From DASUXY01 sp035301985 (GTDB lineage: Bacteria > Bacillota > Bacilli > Bacillales > Amphibacillaceae): a stretch of DNA of 58,544 nucleotides. Shown here piece after piece: positions 52,259 to 58,544 of the stretch. Made by a program: the position numbers and the translations under genes. The stretch is from positions 1 through 58,544 of the forward strand of contig DATGTE010000029.1 in the NCBI GenBank assembly GCA_035301985.1, written 5' to 3'. The notes beneath the pieces were generated by a model. The model ran no database searches. It had not been told where the DNA came from and saw only the letters and a program-made list of their open reading frames with translations. Positions within the stretch are counted from its first letter, which is position 1. Each line of letters starts with the position of its first letter.

Positions 52259-52633
52259 ACGCGATTGTTTTCACATAATGATACGTCACAAATTCATTCA
52301 TCGGCAGGCAAATAGACACCCTCATTTGCGTTTATTTCAGTTGTATTTTTATATGTCAATTATAACACTATTTTACTAAATTACTAATGACTACATTAAA
52401 GTTGTATATAATGCATTTTGGGGCGATTTTACACCGCCCCTTCTTTTCCTTTTATATACGTTTGTGTATTTTTTACGGTCAATTGTATGGTCAAAATGTG
52501 GTCGGAATTATGTGAGTCTGATGATGAAAATACGATGATGGTTAATAAATTGATCTGTCATGATTGTTTGTATTTAAGTGGAAATAAAAAAGAGAGCAAT
52601 TAAGCCCTCTATATATTACATGTCCATAATTTT
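52259..52633. other. Junction between B12 operon leader and prophage
   Basis: About 375 bases. It holds the upstream part of the riboswitch transcript (TTGACA near 52360 on the minus strand is a possible -35), a small GGGGCG/CGCCCC hairpin (about 52421-52439) and the prophage-side terminator at 52586-52610. A host-prophage attachment site must lie near here if the prophage ends here, but with only one end in view it cannot be fixed. Confidence 0.45.
52586..52610 (-). terminator. Terminator of the ImmA/two-TM gene pair
   Basis: Minus strand AGAGGGC pairs with GCTCTCT (one G-T pair) around a six-base loop, followed by TTTTTT. It lies 24 bases after the last prophage gene. Confidence 0.7.
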
Positions 52634-53095
52634 TTACTTTTTTCCATTATTAACATCTTTGACAAAGTTCATTAAGTCTTGAGTTGGGCTAAACGCATAC
52701 TTTAACACATGTTTCACTAATCCAAATAAATTTACAAATATAGCAGTAATTAAAGCTAGTAAAACAGAGTTGTCTATGTCGATTCTATCTAACGAATCAA
52801 ACCAAATAAAAATAAATAATGTAATTAACAAAACTATAGTTAAAACAGCTAAAATTATTATTGACCAAAATCTTGTGTTCTTTTTAAAGGATAGCTCATC
52901 AGTTAAAAGCTTATAACTTTTTTGATTCTGTTTTTGAAACATCTCATGTGTTTCATATGTTTTTTTATTCTCTTTAAAATGATTTATTGTTTCCCCATAA
53001 TTGAATTCATCACTATTAAATTCATCACTATTAAATTCATCACTATTTATAAGTGTGTCCAAGGAAATTGCATCATTTGATATTTTTTTAACCAT
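52634..53095 (-). CDS. Two-TM membrane protein with N-terminal NSDEF repeats
   Basis: 153 residues, family not recognised. Residues 17-31 are three copies of NSDEF encoded by a 15-base tandem repeat, then a charged helical stretch with MFQKQNQKSYKLLTDE, two membrane segments (WSIIILAVLTIVLLITLFIF and VLLALITAIFVNLFGLV) and a short basic tail. Starts eight bases after the ImmA/IrrE stop, so co-transcribed with it, and is visibly AT-rich. In the lysogenic region of a prophage such membrane partners can serve immunity, defence or superinfection roles; no function is established. Confidence 0.7.
   Translation of the reverse strand: MVKKISNDAISLDTLINSDEFNSDEFNSDEFNYGETINHFKENKKTYETHEMFQKQNQKSYKLLTDELSFKKNTRFWSIIILAVLTIVLLITLFIFIWFDSLDRIDIDNSVLLALITAIFVNLFGLVKHVLKYAFSPTQDLMNFVKDVNNGKK
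53003..53047 (-). repeat. 15-base tandem repeat inside the two-TM protein gene
   Basis: Three in-frame copies of AAATTCATCACTATT (plus strand; the first copy has G at position 1) encode NSDEF three times. A unit length divisible by three lets copy number vary without breaking the frame. Confidence 0.9.
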
Positions 53096-53103
53096 ATTTC
53101 AGG

Positions 53104-53667
53104 TTACTCCGTCTCAGTTAATAACCTATCTGTTTTTTCTAACTGAATACGAGCTGTTATTTGAGAAACTATATATTTTTCAGATACACTCTTTTCTAAT
53201 TCAAGCTTTTTAGCCATATTTAAATCCCTGTATTTATCACCATCTAACATTTCCTTTACATCATCTAATGGTGCTAACAGTTCTGCCGCAAACATATTGG
53301 CTTGTCTCTCTCTTTTTGAATTTATATAATTGTGAGAGTTACTCCTGTATAATATTTCACCTAAATGCTTATCTAATTTTTGCCCCTCTTTATTTAACCA
53401 TTTCCAGTGAAGTATTGCATGACCTAATTCATGTGCCATAGTAAATCTTCTTCTATTTTTAGGATGATTTCCATTCACTACTATAACGGGATGCCCCGCA
53501 TCATTAACATACGAGTATCCACTCACCTCATCTTCCAAACCTGAATACCTTACTATAATACCGAATTTTTCAATACTTGCTTCCAAATCAGTTATTATAC
53601 GATCCTGATTAAAATTATTGAAGGCTTTTTTTAGTTTCTTTACTATGGTGATTATCTTTTCCTCCAT
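53104..53667 (-). CDS. ImmA/IrrE family metallo-endopeptidase
   Basis: 187 residues. Zinc-protease motif HELGHAILHW near residue 78, followed by ERQANMFAAELLAP, the standard ImmA/IrrE (COG2856) layout. In ICEBs1 and phages such enzymes cleave a repressor to induce the element. ATG 53667 follows AAGGAGGGGG; the open frame begins at 53730. No helix-turn-helix repressor is adjacent, which is unusual. It has its own strong promoter behind the lysis genes, and the next gene encodes a two-TM protein. Confidence 0.88.
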   Translation of the reverse strand: MEEKIITIVKKLKKAFNNFNQDRIITDLEASIEKFGIIVRYSGLEDEVSGYSYVNDAGHPVIVVNGNHPKNRRRFTMAHELGHAILHWKWLNKEGQKLDKHLGEILYRSNSHNYINSKRERQANMFAAELLAPLDDVKEMLDGDKYRDLNMAKKLELEKSVSEKYIVSQITARIQLEKTDRLLTETE

Positions 53668-53765
53668 AAGAATATTCCCCCTCCTTCTTACGATATAGAA
53701 AAGATTTGAAGCCACAACAAAAGATACCAATGTCTAACCTGTTTTTTACTTTATTATCTGTAAAA

Positions 53766-53794
53766 AGTATACTACTTGTTAAACAAATCGTCAA
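53766..53794 (-). promoter_or_regulatory. Strong promoter with internal dyad, upstream of the ImmA gene
   Basis: On the minus strand TTGACG (53794-53789) and TATACT (53771-53766) are separated by 17 bases. The spacer holds TTGTT-A-AACAA (plus-strand reading), a dyad placed where a repressor would block RNA polymerase. Confidence 0.7.
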
Positions 53795-53859
53795 AAAAGT
53801 TAGTCTAAATCAAAAGGCGTTGGTGTGTTTCTCTGATAATTCCTATCTCTAAAAATGTT

Positions 53860-54933
53860 TTATTTTATTCTTATCTTTTGTCCTGGATAGATTTTATTTA
53901 CGTTTTTGAGATTATTTAATCGTTTTATTTTTGAAACGTTTGTATTATGTTTTACAGCAATATGTGAAACTGTATCCCCATATTTTACGGTATGGTATTT
54001 TTTCTTGGTGCTACCTTTTACCTTCAACTTTTGTCCAGCGTAAATCCTGTTAGGGTTTTTGATATTATTCAGTCTTTGCAAGCGTTTAGTAGATGTTCCG
54101 AACTTCTTAGCAATACCGCTAAGAGTATCACCAGACTTGACTTTATATGTCCTCGTGGATGACTTTCTTTTACGTTTCTTTTTCTTAGATCCTTTCACTT
54201 TCAACGTTTGGCCAGCATAGATTTTATTTGGATTTTTGATGCCATTCAAATTTTGAAGCTTTTTAGTAGTTGTTCCGAATCTTTGGGCAATACCGCTTAA
54301 AGTGTCGCCAGATTTAACTTTATATGTTCGGGTGGATGATTTATTGTTGCTTTTCTTTGGTTTCTTACCGCTTGTGAAAAATCTTAAAGGTTTAGTACCC
54401 GTCAACCTGTTTAGGTCTACGTGACCATTCACACCCGCTAAACTGCCCATTTCGGTATATTGCCATAAATCACATGGATAAGCTGGCTTCCGTTTACCAT
54501 AACGTGGAATCCACACAAAATCAGATTTAATTTTATCGGCCTGGAATCGTTCGTATACATGGTGGCCAACATACAAGCCGACTTTTTTAGCCCCTAACCT
54601 TCGTAACTCATCAATAAACGCCTGTGCACCCGCTCGCATGTTACCCATCGTTTTGACTTCTACATCTGCAACCCAAAAGTTAGCTGATTTATCCCCACGT
54701 TTCCAAAAGTCACGGGCTTCAACCTTTGCGTCATTGATGCTAACAAACCGTGTGAAAGCATAGTTTCCAAATGGTACACCGTATTTCTTAGCTTCCCTGG
54801 CATTGCGTTTATACTTACGGTCTTTAGTACTAGAACCATCTTGAACACGTAAAATAGCAAAATCTAATTCTTTACTAGCCTTTGCCCAGTTAATATTACC
54901 TTGCCAATGTGAAACGTCTGCAATCTTACCCAT
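53860..54933 (-). CDS. Phage endolysin: GH25 muramidase with three LysM repeats
   Basis: 357 residues. Residues 1-185 are a GH25 (Lyc) muramidase that cuts the MurNAc-GlcNAc bond: catalytic Asp6 in IADVSHWQG, VADVEV near 88-93, and GHVDLNRL near 170. Three LysM peptidoglycan-binding repeats follow at about 202-247, 261-306 and 312-357, the first two nearly identical, joined by Lys/Ser-rich linkers. There is no signal peptide, so release depends on the holin encoded next to it. Final gene of the lysis cassette. Confidence 0.93.
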   Translation of the reverse strand: MGKIADVSHWQGNINWAKASKELDFAILRVQDGSSTKDRKYKRNAREAKKYGVPFGNYAFTRFVSINDAKVEARDFWKRGDKSANFWVADVEVKTMGNMRAGAQAFIDELRRLGAKKVGLYVGHHVYERFQADKIKSDFVWIPRYGKRKPAYPCDLWQYTEMGSLAGVNGHVDLNRLTGTKPLRFFTSGKKPKKSNNKSSTRTYKVKSGDTLSGIAQRFGTTTKKLQNLNGIKNPNKIYAGQTLKVKGSKKKKRKRKSSTRTYKVKSGDTLSGIAKKFGTSTKRLQRLNNIKNPNRIYAGQKLKVKGSTKKKYHTVKYGDTVSHIAVKHNTNVSKIKRLNNLKNVNKIYPGQKIRIK

Positions 54934-54981
54934 TTCTATATGTTCCCCTTTCTCTTATTATTTAAATAAAAAGAGCGACAT

Positions 54982-55233
54982 TCAAACGTCACTCTTTTCA
55001 ATCGTATTTTTAGTACCTGAGTACAACCCAATAGCCGATAAACCTAATGCAATACCAATCAACACCCCACCAAGTAAATCATCTGGGCTAGCATAGAAAA
55101 CCCCCGCTAAAACGCCGAAAATAAGCGATGCAACGGGGGCTAGTTTATCAGATAGACCAATACCCTTGAATACTTCCACGAGCCCCACAATGACGGGAAC
55201 TAAGGCAATTCCATACGCTTCAATTTCAACCAT
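54982..55233 (-). CDS. Holin-like small membrane protein
   Basis: 83 residues from ATG 55233 (AAAGGTGG upstream; GTG starts at 55242-55245 overlap that site). Two to three hydrophobic segments (YGIALVPVIVGLVEVF, APVASLIFGVLAGVFY, LGGVLIGIALGLSAIGLY) and a charged C-terminus fit a phage holin that forms membrane lesions for the endolysin. It lies between the XhlA-like gene and the endolysin, the usual place. Confidence 0.8.
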   Translation of the reverse strand: MVEIEAYGIALVPVIVGLVEVFKGIGLSDKLAPVASLIFGVLAGVFYASPDDLLGGVLIGIALGLSAIGLYSGTKNTIEKSDV

Positions 55234-55247
55234 GTTCATCACCACCT

Positions 55248-55526
55248 TTAAATGATTTTCTCAACAAGCATCAATACGACGGTTATGAATGCAAAAAGCC
55301 ACCCACCCCATAGGCGAATGGCTTCAGATAACATTTTTTTACCTTTATTCTTGGATTGCATATCTGCAATATCTTTTTTAACTTGTCCAAGTTCTTCACG
55401 TAACCCATTATATTGACGAATAATCGCCCTCGTTTCTTTCATTTCCACCCTTAAATCCTTGAAATCATTTTGAATAGCTGTTATTTGTTCAAATAAATCT
55501 TTGTTTGAATACCATTGTTCTTCCAC
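55248..55526 (-). CDS. XhlA-like phage lysis-associated protein
   Basis: 92 residues. Residues 10-65 are a charged coiled coil (QNDFKDLRVEMKETRAIIRQ), followed by one C-terminal membrane segment (LWGGWLFAFITVVLMLVEKII), as in XhlA-type hemolysin/lysis proteins of Bacillus prophages that work with a holin and endolysin. Two bases separate its stop from the reading frame of the holin gene. GGGGGTGGGAATGTG precedes the start. Family assignment rests on layout and position. Confidence 0.72.
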   Translation of the reverse strand: MEEQWYSNKDLFEQITAIQNDFKDLRVEMKETRAIIRQYNGLREELGQVKKDIADMQSKNKGKKMLSEAIRLWGGWLFAFITVVLMLVEKII

Positions 55527-55567
55527 ATTCCCACCCCCTTTTTAAAAGGGCATAAAAATAACGCCTT

Positions 55568-56098
55568 TTAATCGTCGTTTGTTCCCCATGTTACCGCTTG
55601 TACATCTTCAATTGTTTTTAAGCGATCTATATACGTTTTTAAATAATCATAATGAAGCAAACATTTGCTTTTATGATTTAATGATTCATTGTAAACAGTT
55701 TCCCATTCTTCCCTTGTGTGTTCTACACACCCGTTATTTTCGGTTTCATGACGGATGGTTTCTATGTTTTGATTTGATTTCATCGCAACGTATTGACTCA
55801 TAATATTCATTTGATCATGTTCATTCAAACGATAATAATTACCATTTGATGATAGAAAACCTTGTTTGATTTTTTCCTCACAAACAATTTTCATTTCTTC
55901 TATCTTTTCCTTTTTCACTTCTTGTAAGTGCTGTTCATTATCTCTTACAAGTTTACCGTCTATATACCTGTAAATGTAGGGGTTGTGCATGACTTCGTGG
56001 TCTGAGTTAACTTCTAACTCGATTGAGTTTTCTCCCAACGGTGATGATGATATACCTTGTAATCGTTTTTCACCATCGAGAATCGTGTACATCTTCAA
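55568..56098 (-). CDS. Phage tail-associated protein, unassigned
   Basis: 176 residues, cytoplasmic-type, no membrane segment. The N-terminal 55 residues are beta-rich (MYTILDGEKRLQGISS, YIYRYIDGKLVRD), the rest helical (EVKKEKIEEMKIVCEEKI, SQYVAMKSNQNIETI). Position between the tail protein and the lysis cassette and the layout recall small XkdW/fibre-accessory proteins of Bacillus siphophages. I do not recognise a named family. Starts 13 bases before the end of the tail gene region, after AGAGGTGATAAG. Confidence 0.65.
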   Translation of the reverse strand: MKMYTILDGEKRLQGISSSPLGENSIELEVNSDHEVMHNPYIYRYIDGKLVRDNEQHLQEVKKEKIEEMKIVCEEKIKQGFLSSNGNYYRLNEHDQMNIMSQYVAMKSNQNIETIRHETENNGCVEHTREEWETVYNESLNHKSKCLLHYDYLKTYIDRLKTIEDVQAVTWGTNDD

Positions 56099-56111
56099 TA
56101 CTTATCACCTC

Positions 56112-58544
56112 TTAAAACTCATATACCATTCTTAGCTGAACCCTGTTTGAACCATTATCTGATTTATTGTTCGTTGATGCCCCTGTTATTGTGTATCCAT
56201 CTGTATATATAATCTTTCCTGTAACACCTACTTTTGTACTTGAAAAAGAGCGTGACATTAAATCGTGAAAGTTTTTAAATCGGCCCTCACCTTCCGAAAA
56301 ATCACTTTTATGAATAACTGTGTGATGGAATGCGACATCTTTCCCTTTTCGACTCCATTCTAATATCCATCCATTAGAACAATCCATAATAGGTTTGTCT
56401 GGTCGAACATTTGATATGTCTGTCAAGTATATAGCACCACCCCATAAAGCCCTAGCATATCCCTTAATTTTATAGAATCCATTTAATGTGTTCCAAACTG
56501 AATCTTCTGGGTCATATACAGTCGGATAATTACCCTCAACAAGCTGTACACCATCACATTGAACCCACCTATCAACACTCGACCATATGACGATTTCAAG
56601 TGCTTCATCGACTGCCATATCAGTGGGGGTTGTAAACGTTAAAGAATACCTGCTGATCGAATAATCATCTTTTACGGCTGGAAATTCTTTACGTGCCAAT
56701 CTCTCAACACGTTCACCTAAATTATTTAGTTTGAAAACAGAAAAAGCAGGTTTCCCACCTGGTTTAACATTCCAATGCCTACGGAAAAATGCTGATAATG
56801 TATAAGTTGTTCCGCCTGAAGCGTTCCACACATTTTGCCACACGGTATTATTAAGTTTTATTACTATTGCCTTTTCGCCAAACATCGGCATGGCTTCGGG
56901 TTTATCTGGTGCAAATATAGTGGCTACCTTTGGATTACCATATTTTATTTGCCAACTTGTTCTAACATCTTCATACCATTCAGCGTCATACATATCCATC
57001 CAATTATGTTTAGCATAGTCTGTCCTACTTCCAAACACACCCTTTACCAACTCAAATGAATGGTCTTTAATAAGGTTTTGTCCTGGCTTAACACTGTATG
57101 GGTTTCTGGTTGTATCATCTTCCAACAGAAACGAACCATCTTTAACCGTAACGCCTTCACGGTCAATCGTTGTGCTGTCATTGCCAATAGAAACGTTTCC
57201 GTTTGAATCAACAACAAACTGATCATTAATATTTAAGCCCGCCAAACTTTTAATGTGTTTGGCTTCGATTTCGTTTTCAATCTTTAAACGTGGAAAATCA
57301 ATAAGAGTTGTTTCTGGGCTTCTGTTTATTGTGTCAATAACTTCCCTTTTGTCCGTTTTGTTTGTGTCTGCGTATTCTACTGCTCGCCTTTCAGCTAACC
57401 CCGATTTTTGTTCAGCATCTGCTTTGGCTTCATTCAATGCTCGTTGGACAGCGTTAATTCTCGCTTGTTCTTCTTGTGTAACTTTTCCATCAGCGTACGC
57501 CTTCGCCTGCTCTTCAGCGAGTTGGGCTTCTAATTGTGCAACTCTATCAGAATAGTACGTACTATCTTGATATACAGAACTATCTTTTGCATCAATTGTG
57601 GGTCTATCGTAAGTGTACTCATTGATATACTGAACCGACTCATCTTTTGCTTGTTGTGCTTTTTGTAAAGAAAGAGCTAAGTTTTCTTGTGCTTGCTTTA
57701 TACGTGCTTTTTCTTCTTCTGTTATCCTTTGATCACTGTACCCCATTGCTTCCTTCATTCGCATTACTGCTAACTTGGCGGGTAGTTCTTGTTTTTCGAT
57801 TCCATCCATTTCATCAAATTTTTCTTTGATTTTAGTAATCAATGTGGGTTGTGCTTCGCCGAAAGTTGCTTCTAAGGTAAAACCGCCATGCTCGTGAACT
57901 TCTTTAAACTCTGTAATGGGTGCTTTCATTTTTATACGCCATTTTTTGTTAAAAACTTCAACAGTATCACCAAGTCGAAAATCCTTTTCATATTCAAATG
58001 GTGTACTCATAGAAAATGTGTTTTCTCTACCATGTATTGATGGTGTCAATATCTGTGCTTCAAGGTAAAAAGTTGTTTCAAACTCTCGCATTTTCTCTTG
58101 GCCACGTTCAATCAATTGTTGTTCAATTTCTTCGTCTGTTAGTTCCTTTTCCTCCTCTTCTTCATCTTCAGAACCAACATCACGGGCATCAATGAACACC
58201 TCTGATCGTTCTAAACCTTCACCATCACCAAGCTTTATTATTTTACGGTCAACCCCTTCGCCTTGTCCGCCCACGTAACCTACATTTTTATAGTTTGTAT
58301 TAGAATCAACAAATGATTGACTTTTAATCGTTGAAAAATCCGGGCTAAAAAAGACAGGTTGTAAACCTTCCTTGTTGTCTTTTGTAACGTCACGTGGTTC
58401 GACAACATCAAAAACCCATTTCTTACGTTCCATATCGGCATACATGACCCAACCTATGTTGCCCTGTTTCGCAATCTTTGAAAGTTCTTCAGATACATTT
58501 TTATATCGAGATTCCCATTTAACATATTCGCCACGATTTCGGTT
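56112..58544 (-). CDS. Phage tail/minor structural protein (ReqiPepy6 Gp37-like), 5' part outside window
   Basis: About 810 residues are visible; the frame has no stop up to the window edge, so ATG 58445 is internal rather than the start. The first part (GWVMYADMERKKWVFDVVE, FVDSNTNYKNVGYVGGQGEG, FIDARDV) resembles the siphovirus Gp37-like/tail endopeptidase-type proteins that follow the distal tail protein. An acidic run EDEEEEEKELTDEEIEQQ, a helical coiled coil (about 240-390) and C-terminal beta domains with a carbohydrate-binding look (WNASGGTTYTLSAFF) follow. Probably forms the tail tip or baseplate. Confidence 0.8.
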   Translation of the reverse strand, partial: NRNRGEYVKWESRYKNVSEELSKIAKQGNIGWVMYADMERKKWVFDVVEPRDVTKDNKEGLQPVFFSPDFSTIKSQSFVDSNTNYKNVGYVGGQGEGVDRKIIKLGDGEGLERSEVFIDARDVGSEDEEEEEKELTDEEIEQQLIERGQEKMREFETTFYLEAQILTPSIHGRENTFSMSTPFEYEKDFRLGDTVEVFNKKWRIKMKAPITEFKEVHEHGGFTLEATFGEAQPTLITKIKEKFDEMDGIEKQELPAKLAVMRMKEAMGYSDQRITEEEKARIKQAQENLALSLQKAQQAKDESVQYINEYTYDRPTIDAKDSSVYQDSTYYSDRVAQLEAQLAEEQAKAYADGKVTQEEQARINAVQRALNEAKADAEQKSGLAERRAVEYADTNKTDKREVIDTINRSPETTLIDFPRLKIENEIEAKHIKSLAGLNINDQFVVDSNGNVSIGNDSTTIDREGVTVKDGSFLLEDDTTRNPYSVKPGQNLIKDHSFELVKGVFGSRTDYAKHNWMDMYDAEWYEDVRTSWQIKYGNPKVATIFAPDKPEAMPMFGEKAIVIKLNNTVWQNVWNASGGTTYTLSAFFRRHWNVKPGGKPAFSVFKLNNLGERVERLARKEFPAVKDDYSISRYSLTFTTPTDMAVDEALEIVIWSSVDRWVQCDGVQLVEGNYPTVYDPEDSVWNTLNGFYKIKGYARALWGGAIYLTDISNVRPDKPIMDCSNGWILEWSRKGKDVAFHHTVIHKSDFSEGEGRFKNFHDLMSRSFSSTKVGVTGKIIYTDGYTITGASTNNKSDNGSNRVQLRMVYEF

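Noticed and set aside
52418..52603. 61-codon plus-strand frame with a CxxC-like end (LICHDCLYLSG)
   Set aside because: No ribosome site and it runs into the prophage terminator; possible but unsupported small phage gene.
55568..58544. CRISPR-like or diversity-generating repeats in the tail genes
   Set aside because: No reverse transcriptase or near-repeat pair was seen; the coiled-coil repeats are protein-level only.

Overview
The window looks like the chromosome of a moderately halophilic or alkaliphilic member of the Bacillaceae. Signs are strong Shine-Dalgarno sites, sigma-A-type promoters, TTG and GTG starts, ectABC compatible-solute genes, a SipW/TasA matrix locus, an EsxA/EsaA type VII secretion pair, a YrrT-MccAB cysteine operon and a CblT/CblS-type B12 salvage operon. 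No rRNA, tRNA, CRISPR array or transposase was recognised.

Layout. 1-2.5 kb: the start of a type VII secretion locus on the minus strand (esxA, then esaA running off the edge). 2.8-16.2 kb: a YczE-type membrane protein, a LysR regulator, a TAXI-TRAP transporter operon with a DUF1850 protein, a methyltransferase, an APC permease, flavohemoprotein, a MATE exporter and a family III CoA-transferase. 16.4-23.2 kb, plus strand: a thioredoxin-like protein, a beta-carbonic anhydrase, ectABC and a polar amino-acid ABC transporter. ectA lacks any standard start codon at its ribosome binding site.

23.3-32.9 kb is the most unusual block, all on the minus strand. A short TapA-like protein and the signal peptidase SipW are followed by a secreted D-aminoacylase, a secreted gamma-glutamyltransferase, the matrix protein TasA and a secreted M14 carboxypeptidase. 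The three enzymes share a C-terminal FIMAH-type module. The two unrelated enzymes lying between sipW and tasA also share a homologous ~200-residue beta-rich domain inserted inside their catalytic domains. This suggests a biofilm-matrix enzyme set, perhaps acting on gamma-linked or D-amino-acid polymers.

33-43.8 kb: an aromatic acid exporter-like protein, superoxide dismutase, a 3-hydroxyisobutyryl-CoA hydrolase-like protein behind a cre-like site, a UPF0182 protein, then yrrT-luxS-mccA-mccB (reverse transsulfuration with luxS in the place mtnN holds in B. subtilis) and metA. 44-52.3 kb: an 11-gene corrinoid salvage operon on the minus strand behind a cobalamin riboswitch: cbiZ, cbiB, cobD, cobU, a cobQ-like gene without its amidotransferase domain, cobS, cobC, a second divergent cobU, pduO, cblT and cblS.

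52.6-58.5 kb: the end of a prophage on the minus strand: a tail protein running off the edge, a small tail gene, an XhlA-like protein, a holin-like protein and a GH25-LysM endolysin, followed by a separately promoted, AT-rich ImmA/IrrE metalloprotease plus two-TM protein pair.
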